This document shows positions 26,032 to 34,665 of a stretch of 64,000 nucleotides of DNA, piece after piece (position 1 is the first letter of the stretch; each line of letters opens with the position of its first letter). Location: contig NC_023036.2 of the NCBI RefSeq assembly GCF_000317305.3, positions 3,720,001-3,784,000 on the forward strand, written 5' to 3'. A program made the position numbers and the translations under genes. Under the pieces are notes generated by a model that saw nothing but the letters and a program-made list of their open reading frames with translations, was not told the origin of the DNA and ran no database searches. The stretch comes from Mycolicibacterium neoaurum VKM Ac-1815D (GTDB lineage: Bacteria; Actinomycetota; Actinomycetes; Mycobacteriales; Mycobacteriaceae).

Positions 26032-26889
26032 TCAGGCCGCTCCCTGGCTGGGCGCCGGAGCGGCGTGGATCTCGCGGTCCAATTCTTCGTTGACCAGCGT
26101 GTCGTCGGGGAAATGCGGCTCCCCGGCCACCACGTGCTGGACCCACAATTTGGCCTGCACCACGGGCCTGCGCAGGCGCCGCTCCCGTTCCAGCGCCTTG
26201 TGCATCTTGCGCGGCCTGCTCGTGTAGCGCCACCGGGCCCACGGCGCGTGCGGTCGCGACAGCCGGATCGCCCCGACGAACAGCAGCGGGGTGATGAACA
26301 TGCCGACCAGACCGGTCCACACCTTGCCCTTGAGCAGCACCACCACCGCCAGCGCCAGGGTGAGCACCGCGGACACGATCACCGCGATTCGCGCCTCGAT
26401 GGAGTCGTCGGACTCCCAGATGTCGATATCGAAGAAGGACAGCGGGCTGAACCCGAGCACCAGCAGCCCGGCCACCGCGATGGCCACGAACACCGCGTCC
26501 ACCGAGGTCCGGCCGTCCTCGGACCAGTACACGTCCTGCAGGTGCAGGATCAGTGCGAACTCGTCGAGCACCAGCGCCGCGCCGATACCGAAAAAGACTG
26601 CCGCGACGGTGAACTCCACCACTCCCCCGTTGACGGCAAGGGTCACCATCGCCACTCCGGAGACCATCACCAGGATGATGCCGATCACCACGTGATGCAG
26701 ATGCACACCCCCGCCGACCGAAAGATTGCGCGGTTGCCACCATTTGCGCGGCCCGTCGGTGCTCGGATGACTCCTGATGTATCGCACCACCAGACGGGTC
26801 ACGACGAACGTCAGGATGAAGGCGATCAGGCAGCAGAGCAGCGGAAGACGGTCAGCCGGGACGAAGTCCAGCTGCAGATTCGGGGACAC
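26032..26889 (-). CDS. Polytopic membrane protein (Rv2180c-like)
   Basis: This 285-aa integral membrane protein has about seven hydrophobic segments and a basic/aromatic C-terminal cytosolic tail (RPHAPWARWRYTSRPRKMHK). The conserved-looking core is GVHLHHVVIGIILVMVSG with a His triplet, and EFALILHLQDVYW is a further His/acid-rich segment that might bind metal or heme. It is coupled to the RNase AS gene. The homologue in M. tuberculosis is annotated only as conserved membrane protein, and no function is inferred. Confidence 0.85.
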   Translation of the reverse strand: MSPNLQLDFVPADRLPLLCCLIAFILTFVVTRLVVRYIRSHPSTDGPRKWWQPRNLSVGGGVHLHHVVIGIILVMVSGVAMVTLAVNGGVVEFTVAAVFFGIGAALVLDEFALILHLQDVYWSEDGRTSVDAVFVAIAVAGLLVLGFSPLSFFDIDIWESDDSIEARIAVIVSAVLTLALAVVVLLKGKVWTGLVGMFITPLLFVGAIRLSRPHAPWARWRYTSRPRKMHKALERERRLRRPVVQAKLWVQHVVAGEPHFPDDTLVNEELDREIHAAPAPSQGAA

Positions 26890-26985
26890 GGCGTTCGAAT
26901 TTACGCCGGTCCAGCGAATTCGCGGGGTATCGGCGGACCTGTCACGTCCAGCGCGTCGCCGCGCACCGATAGGCTTGACGGCGAC

Positions 26986-28287
26986 ATGAGGATTCAGCGG
27001 TCGCCCGATGGGGGCAGTGTGCTCGGGCGGACCGGGGTCGTTCGGGCCCTCGGCAGCGTGTGGGCGTGGCGGCTGTTCCAGCTGGTGACGCTGGCCGCGC
27101 TGGGCTGGGTGGGCTGGCGCCTGCTCGGCGAATCCAGCTACCGCATCGATATCGATGTCTATCGCCTCGGCGGGCGGGCCTGGCTGGACGGCGTGCCGCT
27201 CTATGCCGACAGCACCGAATTCCAGACCCAGGCCGGGATCGACCTGCCGTTCACCTACCCACCGCTGTCGGCTGTCGCCTTCGCGCCGTTCGCGTGGTTG
27301 TCACTGCCTGCGGCCAGCGCCGCCATCACCGCGACCACCATGGTGTTGCTGGTGGTCTCCACGACGATCGTGCTGACCCGGCTGCGGGTGGGTGACAGCT
27401 GGCATCGCCGGGCCTGGCTGGCCGGTGCGCTGGTGGCGCCCGCGGTGGTGTTCGCCGAACCGTTGCGGGCAAATCTGGAATTCGGTCAGATCAACGTGGT
27501 GCTCATGACGCTGGTGATCGCCGATTGCGTACCGCGGCGCACACCGTGGCCGCGTGGGCTGCTGCTGGGGATCGCCATCGCGGTGAAGCTCACCCCGGCG
27601 GTCTTCCTGCTGTACTTCCTGTTACGCCGCGATATGCGGGCGGTGCTGGTGACGACGGCCTCCGCGGTGGGGGCGACGCTGCTGGGATTCGCGCTGGCCT
27701 GGCGAGATTCCTGGGTGTACTGGTTCCAGACGCTGGGCGATACCGACCGGATCGGCTCGGCGACGCTGAACACCAACCAGAACATCTCCGGGATGCTGGC
27801 CCGGTTCGGCGTCGGCGAGGACACCCGTTTCCTGCTGTGGGTCGGGCTGTGCTTCGTGGTGCTGGGCCTGACGGTCTGGGCGACCCACCGCGCGGTGCGG
27901 GCCGACGCGCACGGAGATGCCGCGGTGCTGGGACTCATCTGCGTGGCGATGTTCGGGCTGGCGGTCTCGCCGGTGTCCTGGTCGCACCACTGGGTCTGGG
28001 TGTTGCCCACGGTGCTGGTGACCGCCGTCGTCGGCTATCGCACCCGCACCGTCGCACTGCTCGTGGTCGCGGCGATCGGCATCGCGCTGACGGTGTGGAC
28101 CCCGATCACGCTGATGCCGGCACACAACGAGACATCGGTCTCGCCCTGGCTGCGGGTCGTCGGCGGGTCCTACCTGTGGTGGGCGCTGGCGGTGATCGTG
28201 GTGGTCGGCGCGGTGGCCCCGCGGCTGTCCCGGCGCGACGAGACGTCCGCCGCACCCGCCGACACCGAGATCGCCGCGGCGAGCTGA
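26986..28287 (+). CDS. mptC: Alpha-(1->2)-mannosyltransferase MptC (Rv2181-like)
   Basis: This GT87-type GT-C transferase adds alpha-1,2-mannose branches to the mannan backbone and mannose caps of LAM. The 433-aa polytopic protein has the early periplasmic loop YRIDIDVYRLGGRAWLDG with Asp residues, the DLPFTYPPLSAVAFAP motif, and SPVSWSHHWVW near the end, all typical of the family. The ATG at 26986 lies 10 nt after TAGGCT, giving a very short leader. It is divergent from the membrane-protein gene and ends 7 nt from the acyltransferase. Confidence 0.9.
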   Translation: MRIQRSPDGGSVLGRTGVVRALGSVWAWRLFQLVTLAALGWVGWRLLGESSYRIDIDVYRLGGRAWLDGVPLYADSTEFQTQAGIDLPFTYPPLSAVAFAPFAWLSLPAASAAITATTMVLLVVSTTIVLTRLRVGDSWHRRAWLAGALVAPAVVFAEPLRANLEFGQINVVLMTLVIADCVPRRTPWPRGLLLGIAIAVKLTPAVFLLYFLLRRDMRAVLVTTASAVGATLLGFALAWRDSWVYWFQTLGDTDRIGSATLNTNQNISGMLARFGVGEDTRFLLWVGLCFVVLGLTVWATHRAVRADAHGDAAVLGLICVAMFGLAVSPVSWSHHWVWVLPTVLVTAVVGYRTRTVALLVVAAIGIALTVWTPITLMPAHNETSVSPWLRVVGGSYLWWALAVIVVVGAVAPRLSRRDETSAAPADTEIAAAS

Positions 28288-28294
28288 CGATCGG

Positions 28295-29017
28295 CTATCC
28301 GGCCTTCGCGGTCACCGCGGGTTTGGTCTGCACGTCGACAGACTCGGCCTGCTCCTTGACATCCGCGGCGTAGAGGTCGACGTACTCCTGACCGCCGAGA
28401 CGCATGAGCTCGTACATCACCTCGTCGATGACGGCCCGCTCGATGAAGCGATTACCGGCCAATCCCTCGAATCGGCTGAAATCCATCGGCTTGCCGAACC
28501 GGATCTCGACGCGGCCGAAATGCCACATCTTGGATCCGGGCGGGTTGACGACATCGGTGCCGACCATGGCCACCGGGATGACGGGGATGCCGCTTTCGAG
28601 CGCGACCCGGGCCAGTCCGGTCTTGCCCTTGTAGAGCCGGCCGTCCGGAGAGCGGGTGCCCTCGGGATACATGCCCAGCAGCTTGCCTTCACCGAGGATT
28701 CGCTGTGCGGTCGTCAGCGCGGCCTGCGCGGAGTCGGCATCGGTGCGGTCGATGGGTACTTGGCCGGTCGAGGAGTAGAAGAATTTGGTCAGCTTGCCCT
28801 TGAGCCCGGTGCCGGTGAAGTACTCGGCCTTCGCCAGGAAGGTGATGCGTCGCTTGACCACCAGCGGCAGATAGAAGCTGTCTGCGACGGCCAGGTGGTT
28901 ACTGGCCAGGATCACCGCGCCGGAGTCCGGAACGTACTCCAGCCCTTGCACTTTGGGACGTCCCAAAAAGGACAGCAACGGGCCCATCAAGATGTACTTG
29001 TACAACCAGAACCACAT
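28295..29017 (-). CDS. 1-acyl-glycerol-3-phosphate O-acyltransferase family protein (PlsC-like)
   Basis: This 240-aa lysophospholipid acyltransferase has the catalytic H-x4-D motif NH41LAVAD46 and the glycerophosphate-binding motif YPEGTRSPDG. A hydrophobic N-terminus would seat it on the membrane. It corresponds to Rv2182c. The substrate is inferred, not read. A ribosome site (AGGAGGG) precedes the start. Confidence 0.9.
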   Translation of the reverse strand: MWFWLYKYILMGPLLSFLGRPKVQGLEYVPDSGAVILASNHLAVADSFYLPLVVKRRITFLAKAEYFTGTGLKGKLTKFFYSSTGQVPIDRTDADSAQAALTTAQRILGEGKLLGMYPEGTRSPDGRLYKGKTGLARVALESGIPVIPVAMVGTDVVNPPGSKMWHFGRVEIRFGKPMDFSRFEGLAGNRFIERAVIDEVMYELMRLGGQEYVDLYAADVKEQAESVDVQTKPAVTAKAG

Positions 29018-29117
29018 GAGCCCTCCTGCAGCGGCGCCCCACCAGGACGGGGCCGGATCGGACCAACTCTACCCAGCCGAAGTGAGTGCGACCACACCAC
29101 AGTCGCAGCGCCACCCG

Positions 29118-29480
29118 TCAGTCGTCGAGCGTCACCGGGATCTGCTCGTAACGCCCGCTCGGCCGGTCCCCCGGCTCGGGCGGCGGTGGGGGCACATCGG
29201 TGGTCGGCCCGGTTTCGGCGACCATCGCGCGGATCACCGTCAGCAGGGCCACGCTGTGATCGGCGATCACCGACAGCAGCGGATGCTGCTCGCCGTTGAT
29301 CAGCGCCGCCAACGCGCACACCGGACACCACACCTGCTGACAGGCACCCGCGCCGGCGCCCTCGGCGGCGGCCCTGGCGGCCATGATCCGCACTGCGGGA
29401 TCGAGCTTGTCCAGGATCACCTGGGCCAGCTGGCGCAGTTCGGGCGGGATATCCGAATGGGTGGGGCTCACGTCGGCCAC
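29118..29480 (-). CDS. Conserved hypothetical protein with Cys motif (Rv2183c-like)
   Basis: This 120-aa protein is not recognised as a known enzyme. A helical segment with CQQVWCPVCALAALING (C-x5-C-P-x-C) could bind metal or form a disulfide. The tail is Pro-rich. It overlaps the ArsA-like gene by 13 nt, so the two are translated together and may work together. Confidence 0.8.
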   Translation of the reverse strand: MADVSPTHSDIPPELRQLAQVILDKLDPAVRIMAARAAAEGAGAGACQQVWCPVCALAALINGEQHPLLSVIADHSVALLTVIRAMVAETGPTTDVPPPPPEPGDRPSGRYEQIPVTLDD

Positions 29481-30739
29481 ACCTCCGGATTGGGTCGAAA
29501 ACGCACGGTCAGCACGCCGGCCCGCAGATTCGCATCGATCACGACGCAGCGCCGCAACACGGAAGCCAGTCGCACCCGACGCCGCATACCCCCGGAGCCG
29601 ATCACAAGGTCATCATCGACCCGGCCCAGCCGCAGCGCGCCGGGATCGACCTGCGGCAACTCTAACCGCATTCGATAGACGGCCTCCAGGCCGGACCCCG
29701 ACTCGCGGTCGACCACCGGCCGCAGCGGTCCCGGCGGTGCCGAGCCATCGCGGCGACGCGCCGCGTCGAGCAGCTCGCCGAGTGCCTTGGGCCCGATCGG
29801 CTCACCGGCCAGATGCGGGACCAGCACCAGTGCGACATCGCCGATCGAGCGTTCCAGGTCGTCGAGCACACCACGTTGCTCGGCGATCCGCTCGGTGTAC
29901 CAGTCGAAGGCCGGGTGCGCGGGCAGATTCCGATACTCGTAGGAATCATCCTGCAGCAGAACTTGATTCACCAGCAGTTCGGTGACCTTCACCCCCATCA
30001 ACGCCAGCGAGCCGAGCGTTCGGGCCGCCTCGGCGGCGACCACCCGCTCGGCGGTCAGCACCAGGTGTGCGCCGACGCGGGCATTGTCGGCGAGCAGTGT
30101 GGACAGGCGCTCGGTCCCCTCGGCGATCCGCTCCACCAGCATCAGCGTCGCCGCCGAGCCCAGGTCCGCCGGCGAGAGCGACAGCCTGCGGTGCCGGGGC
30201 CAGCTGCGCTCCAGATAGAGATTGAACGTCGCGGGCAGGGTCAGCATGCGCAACGCATCGGCGGTGGAGGCGCAGTCGACCACCACCTCGTCCCACTGCC
30301 CGGAGTCGGCCAATTCGGCGACCTCGTGCAGGCCGAGCACCTCCTGAATCCCCGGCAGAGCCGAAAGCTCTTCCGGGGCAAGGCTTCCCAGATCGGAATG
30401 TGGGAATCTGCCGGCCAGCACGCCGACGATCTCCCGCCACCGCGTCTCCAGCAGCGACAGGGTGTCCAACGCCAGCGCGTCGAGAGAGCCGCCCACATCG
30501 GCGGGCCCGGCGTCCAGATCGGTCAGGACGCGCGTGGGTGTGCGCGAGCCGGTCGGTTCGACGGCAACACCCAGCACATCTCCGGTGGAGTGCGCCTGAT
30601 CGGTGGACACGATCAGCACCCGCGCCCCGCTTCGGGCAGCACGCACCGCGGTGGCCGTGGCCAACGTCGACTTGCCTACCCCTCCCTTGCCGACGAAAAG
30701 GCAGATCCGGGCGGGCTCGGCTGTGCCATCTGCACTCAG
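29468..30739 (-). CDS. ArsA/GET3-like anion-transporting ATPase (Rv2184c-like)
   Basis: This SIMIBI-class P-loop ATPase of the ArsA family is about 423 aa. The deviant Walker A is FVGKGGVGKSTLATA at residues 15-29, followed by LIVSTDQAHSTGDVLG. The P-loop lies upstream of every ATG, GTG or TTG in frame; the first of these would be the TTG at 30664. The only in-frame candidate is a CTG at 30737-30739. It overlaps the stop of the preceding gene as CTGA and sits 7 nt after AGAGGTGG. I therefore extend the gene to 30739 with a CTG start. Substrate is unknown; it is coupled to two SRPBCC genes upstream. Confidence 0.88.
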   Translation of the reverse strand: MSADGTAEPARICLFVGKGGVGKSTLATATAVRAARSGARVLIVSTDQAHSTGDVLGVAVEPTGSRTPTRVLTDLDAGPADVGGSLDALALDTLSLLETRWREIVGVLAGRFPHSDLGSLAPEELSALPGIQEVLGLHEVAELADSGQWDEVVVDCASTADALRMLTLPATFNLYLERSWPRHRRLSLSPADLGSAATLMLVERIAEGTERLSTLLADNARVGAHLVLTAERVVAAEAARTLGSLALMGVKVTELLVNQVLLQDDSYEYRNLPAHPAFDWYTERIAEQRGVLDDLERSIGDVALVLVPHLAGEPIGPKALGELLDAARRRDGSAPPGPLRPVVDRESGSGLEAVYRMRLELPQVDPGALRLGRVDDDLVIGSGGMRRRVRLASVLRRCVVIDANLRAGVLTVRFRPNPEVWPT

Positions 30740-31179
30740 CTCACTGCCACCTCTACTCGCTTCTTGAGGTCCTTGAGCGCGGTGTCGGTGAGGCGCCGCT
30801 CGGCCTTGCGCTTGAGCAGACCGATCATCGGGATCATCAGGTCGACGGACAACTCATAGGTCACATCGGTACCAGAATCCTTGGGAGACAGTCGGTATGC
30901 GCCTTCCAGCGCGCGCAACAACGAGCTCGACACCAGCGTCCAGGTGACGGATGTGCGATCGGCGGGCCACTGATAGGTGAGCACCATGGTGTCCTTGAGC
31001 ACCGCGGCGTCGAGCACCAGCCGGGCCGTCTTGGGGTTGCCGGCGTCGTCGCGCTCGAGCACCTCGGCTTCCTTGTACTCGGCAACCCACTCCGGGTAGG
31101 AGCCGATATCTGCGATGACGTCCATCACCGTCGAGGGATCGGCCGCGATATGGATGGTCTGCGCCGTCTTCTCCGCCAC
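30736..31179 (-). CDS. SRPBCC/polyketide-cyclase-like lipid-binding protein (Rv2185c, TB16.3-like)
   Basis: This 147-aa START-fold protein opens EKTAQTIHIAADPSTVMDVI and has the family core YPEWVAEYKEAEVLE. Such proteins have a hydrophobic pocket for a lipid or polyketide; the ligand is unknown. The GTG at 31179 matches the length of the M. tuberculosis protein better than the ORF opening at 31218. Its stop overlaps the CTG start of the ArsA-like gene. Confidence 0.88.
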   Translation of the reverse strand: MAEKTAQTIHIAADPSTVMDVIADIGSYPEWVAEYKEAEVLERDDAGNPKTARLVLDAAVLKDTMVLTYQWPADRTSVTWTLVSSSLLRALEGAYRLSPKDSGTDVTYELSVDLMIPMIGLLKRKAERRLTDTALKDLKKRVEVAVS

Positions 31180-31221
31180 GACCAGAAATCTACCCTCACC
31201 CACACAGGGGCGGCTCACTCC

Positions 31222-31611
31222 TCAGGCCAGCCGCGACACTCCCACCGGCCGGTTGGCCTCCAGCCGAGCCTTGACCTCGAAGGACATCTTCTTTCCCGCC
31301 ACCCGGCGAGCATGGTTGAGCGCAGCGAGATTCATCCCGGCCAGCTCATGGCCGCTGACCCCGGTCGGCTCGGCGTGCAGGAAATAGTGCAGCAGAACGC
31401 CGTCCATCATGGGCTCCAGCCAGACCTCCATGGTGCCGGTCAGTGCGCCCGCCACCGTCCAGCGTTGACCTGCGGGCCCGCGATCCTCGACCACGGTGAG
31501 CGCCAGATCCGGCCACCACCGCCGCCAACTGGACACGTCGGCGACGGCGCGGCCGACCTCGGCGGGATCGGCACACACAAAGGTCTCATCGGCGATCTGC
31601 ACGCTGTTCAT
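31222..31611 (-). CDS. SRPBCC family protein (Rv2186c-like)
   Basis: This 129-aa START/polyketide-cyclase fold protein contains DVSSWRRWWPDLALTVVEDRG and a C-terminal AGKKMSFEVKARLEAN. It is the second SRPBCC gene in a row, probably an old duplication. The ATG at 31611 follows AGGTGG; a GTG two codons earlier is also possible. It is divergent from fadD15 with an 88-bp shared upstream region. Confidence 0.85.
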   Translation of the reverse strand: MNSVQIADETFVCADPAEVGRAVADVSSWRRWWPDLALTVVEDRGPAGQRWTVAGALTGTMEVWLEPMMDGVLLHYFLHAEPTGVSGHELAGMNLAALNHARRVAGKKMSFEVKARLEANRPVGVSRLA

Positions 31612-31664
31612 GGCCACCTAGCTTCACATACGCCCTGCCGCAGGTGTGACACAGGCGACTAGGC

Positions 31665-31678
31665 TTACCGGCTAGTAA
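31665..31678. promoter_or_regulatory. Putative operator TTAC-N6-GTAA before fadD15
   Basis: The dyad TTAC (31665-31668) and GTAA (31675-31678) lies 21 bp before the fadD15 GTG and next to TAGGCT (31660-31665), a likely -10. Symmetric sites of this size suit TetR-type regulators of fatty-acid genes. The regulator cannot be named from sequence alone. Confidence 0.35.
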
Positions 31679-31699
31679 CCACCCCTCCCAGGACCCGAG

Positions 31700-33514
31700 G
31701 TGCCCAGAATCGTGCGTGAGTTCTCCGTTCCGGCTTCGTTCGAGATCGCCGAATACGACAGCGTCGTCAGCTCGGTGTACACCCATGAACGCGACGATCC
31801 CGACCACGTCATCCTGCAACGACAGGTCGACGGTGTCTGGACCGACGTCACCTGTGCCCAGGCCGCGCAGCAGATCCGGTCGGTAGCGCTGGGACTGCTC
31901 GCCAACGATGTCGCCCCGGGTGATCGGGTGGCCATCCTGTCCGCCACCCGGTACGAGTGGGCGATCATCGATTTCGCGATCCTGTCCGTTGGCGCGGTCA
32001 CCGTCCCGATCTATGAGACCTCCTCACCCGAACAGATCAAGCACGTGCTCAAGGATTCGGGCGCGGTGCTGGTGATCGCCGAGACGGCGGCGCACGCCGA
32101 GCGCGTGGAACACCAGGCCGACGAACTGCCCGGGGTGCGCGCGGTGCTGCGCATCGACAATCCGGCTGCCCCTGCCCTGCAGGTCCTCGCCGAGGTGGGC
32201 AAGGATGTCGACCCCGGTCTACTGGACGCCCGCGTCGCCGCCATCAAGTCCAGCGATCCCGCCACCCTGATCTACACCTCGGGCACCACCGGTCTGCCCA
32301 AGGGTTGCCAGCTGACGCATTCCAATCTGCTCTACGAGATCCGCGGCGCCAAGGCCGCCTTTCCCACGCTGCTGCGCAAGGGCGAACGGCTGTTGGTGTT
32401 CCTGCCGCTGGCGCACGTATTGGCCCGCGCCATCACCATCGCCGCGTTCGCCAACAAGGTGACCCTCGGCTTCACCAGCGATATCAAGAATCTGGTGCCG
32501 ATGTTCGGGGTGTTCAAACCGACGCTGGTGGTGTCGGTCCCGCGGGTGTTCGAGAAGGTCTACAACACCGCCGAGCAGAACGCGCGCAACGACGGCAAGG
32601 GCCGCATCTTCGAGATCGCCGCCGACACCGCCATCGAATTCAGCAAGGCCCAGGACAGCAGCGGCGGTCCCGGGTTGCTGTTGCGACTCAAGCACGCGGT
32701 GTTCGACAAGCTGGTCTACGGCAAGCTGCGCGCCGCGCTCGGCGGCGACTGCCATGCCGCCATCTCCGGCGGGGCACCGCTTGGCGCCCGGCTCGGGCAT
32801 TTCTACCGCGGCGTCGGATTGACCATCTACGAGGGATACGGCCTCACCGAGAGCAGCGCCGCCGTCACCGCCAACCAGGTGGGCGACATGTTGGTCGGGT
32901 CGGTCGGAAAGCTGTTGCCCGGCAACAGCATGCGCCTGGCCGACGATGACGAGCTGCTGCTGAAGGGCGGGGTCGTCTTCAGCGGTTACTGGAACAACGA
33001 ACAGGCCACCGCGGACGCCTTCACCGATGGCTGGTTCCACACCGGCGACCTGGGCGCCATCGACGCCAACGGGTTCCTGACGATCATCGGCCGCAAGAAG
33101 GAGATCATCGTCACCGCGGGTGGCAAGAACGTGGCACCCGCGGTGTTGGAGGACCGGCTGCGGGCCCATCCGCTGATCAGCCAGGCCATGGCGGTCGGCG
33201 ATGCCCAACCGTTCATCGCCGCGCTGATCACCATCGATCCCGAGGCCTTCGAGGGGTGGAAGGAGCGCAACGGCAAGGGCGGGTCGGTCACCGTCGCCGA
33301 CCTTGTCGAGGACCCGGACCTGGTCGCCGAGGTGGAGTCGGCCGTCAAGGATGCCAACCAGGTGGTCTCCAAGGCGGAGGCGATCCGGACCTTCCGCATC
33401 CTTCCGGTCGATTTCACCGAGGACACCGGTGAGCTGACGCCCACGCTGAAGGTCAAGCGCAAGGTGGTCGTCGAGAAGTTCGCCGCGCAGATCGCGGCGA
33501 TCTACAGCCAGTAG
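31700..33514 (+). CDS. fadD15: Long-chain fatty-acid--CoA ligase FadD15
   Basis: FadD15 activates long-chain fatty acids to acyl-CoA via acyl-adenylate. The 604-aa ANL-family enzyme has the AMP loop LIYTSGTTGLPKGCQ, the motif YEGYGLTESSAAVT, the hinge DGWFHTGDLG and the C-terminal catalytic region LTPTLKVKRKVVVEKF with the Lys that drives adenylation. The GTG start at 31700 opens PRIVREFSVPASFE. It ends 1 nt from the convergent pimB' gene. Confidence 0.94.
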   Translation: MPRIVREFSVPASFEIAEYDSVVSSVYTHERDDPDHVILQRQVDGVWTDVTCAQAAQQIRSVALGLLANDVAPGDRVAILSATRYEWAIIDFAILSVGAVTVPIYETSSPEQIKHVLKDSGAVLVIAETAAHAERVEHQADELPGVRAVLRIDNPAAPALQVLAEVGKDVDPGLLDARVAAIKSSDPATLIYTSGTTGLPKGCQLTHSNLLYEIRGAKAAFPTLLRKGERLLVFLPLAHVLARAITIAAFANKVTLGFTSDIKNLVPMFGVFKPTLVVSVPRVFEKVYNTAEQNARNDGKGRIFEIAADTAIEFSKAQDSSGGPGLLLRLKHAVFDKLVYGKLRAALGGDCHAAISGGAPLGARLGHFYRGVGLTIYEGYGLTESSAAVTANQVGDMLVGSVGKLLPGNSMRLADDDELLLKGGVVFSGYWNNEQATADAFTDGWFHTGDLGAIDANGFLTIIGRKKEIIVTAGGKNVAPAVLEDRLRAHPLISQAMAVGDAQPFIAALITIDPEAFEGWKERNGKGGSVTVADLVEDPDLVAEVESAVKDANQVVSKAEAIRTFRILPVDFTEDTGELTPTLKVKRKVVVEKFAAQIAAIYSQ

Positions 33515-33515
33515 T

Positions 33516-34655
33516 TCAGCCCAGGAAGCGAGTGAGCCGGGCGCCCTGGGTGCGCCACTGCCAGTTGGCCACCACCCAGTCGCGCCCGGCCGCGCCCATC
33601 CGGGCCGCGGTCCGCGGGTCGGCCAGCAGGTCGCCGACCGCGGTGGCGATGGCGTCCACATCGGTGCCGTCGACCACCCAGCCGGTCTCCCCGTCGCGCA
33701 CCGTCTCGGGTGCGCCGCCGGACCGCCCCGCCACCACCGGCACCCCGCTGGCCGACGCCTCCAGGAAGACGATGCCGAGACCCTCGACATCCAGCCCGGC
33801 CCCGCGGGTGCGGCACGGCATGGCGAACACATCGGCCATCGCGTGATGGGCCGCCAGCTCGCCGGCGGGCACACCGCCGGTGAACACGACGTCCTCGGCG
33901 ACGCCGGTGCGGTGCGCCAGCTTCTCCAGGTCCGCCCGGTACGGCCCGCCGCCGACGATCACCAGCGCCGCACCCGGCACCCGGCGGCGGATCCGGTCGA
34001 ACGCGCGGATCAGCATGTCCTGGCCCTTGCGCGGTACCAGCCGCGACAGGCACAGCACCACCGGTCGATCGCCCAATCCGTAGCGCACCCGAAGCTCGGC
34101 GCGGGCGACGCTGTCGGGGGTGAACCGGTCGATGTCCACCCCTGGGGACAACCGCTCCAGACACGCACCGCGACCGAACGCGGCGGCGAACCGGCCACGG
34201 GTGTAGTCGCTGACGTAGGTGATCACGTCGGCGTCTTCCCCGATGCGGCGCAGCGCCGAACGCGCCACCGGGAGCATCGACCACCCCACCTCGTGGCCAT
34301 GTGTGCTGGCCACGATGCGCCCGGCGCCGGCCCGGCGGGCCAGCGGTCCCAGCAGTGCCAGCGGGGCCGCCGCACCGAACCACACCGTGTCGATGGCGTG
34401 TTCGTCGATCAGGTCGCGCATCCGGTTGGCGACCGTCGGCTCGGGCAGCATCAGGGTGCTGCGGTGACGCACCACGCGATACCCGGCGTCTGCCGCCCGC
34501 CGGTCGTACTCGTCGCAGTCCTTCCATGTCGGCGCATACACCGTGAGGTCATGGGTGCCCGCGTGCAGCAGTTCGCCAACGAACGCCTCCAGGTAGGACT
34601 GGATCCCGCCGCGGCGCGGCGGAAAGTCGTTGGTCAGCAACAGGACCCGGGTCAT
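33516..34655 (-). CDS. pimB': GDP-mannose-dependent alpha-(1-6)-PIM1 mannosyltransferase PimB'
   Basis: PimB' makes PIM2 from PIM1 with GDP-mannose on the cytosolic face of the membrane. The 379-aa GT4 enzyme has the N-terminal acceptor loop TNDFPPRRGGIQSYLE, the phosphate-binding LCLSRLVPRKGQDMLI and the donor motif E-x7-E in FLEASASGVPVVAGRSGGAPE. The chosen ATG begins MTRVLLL; a GTG three codons upstream is open. Confidence 0.93.
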   Translation of the reverse strand: MTRVLLLTNDFPPRRGGIQSYLEAFVGELLHAGTHDLTVYAPTWKDCDEYDRRAADAGYRVVRHRSTLMLPEPTVANRMRDLIDEHAIDTVWFGAAAPLALLGPLARRAGAGRIVASTHGHEVGWSMLPVARSALRRIGEDADVITYVSDYTRGRFAAAFGRGACLERLSPGVDIDRFTPDSVARAELRVRYGLGDRPVVLCLSRLVPRKGQDMLIRAFDRIRRRVPGAALVIVGGGPYRADLEKLAHRTGVAEDVVFTGGVPAGELAAHHAMADVFAMPCRTRGAGLDVEGLGIVFLEASASGVPVVAGRSGGAPETVRDGETGWVVDGTDVDAIATAVGDLLADPRTAARMGAAGRDWVVANWQWRTQGARLTRFLG

Positions 34656-34665
34656 CCGGCCCACG

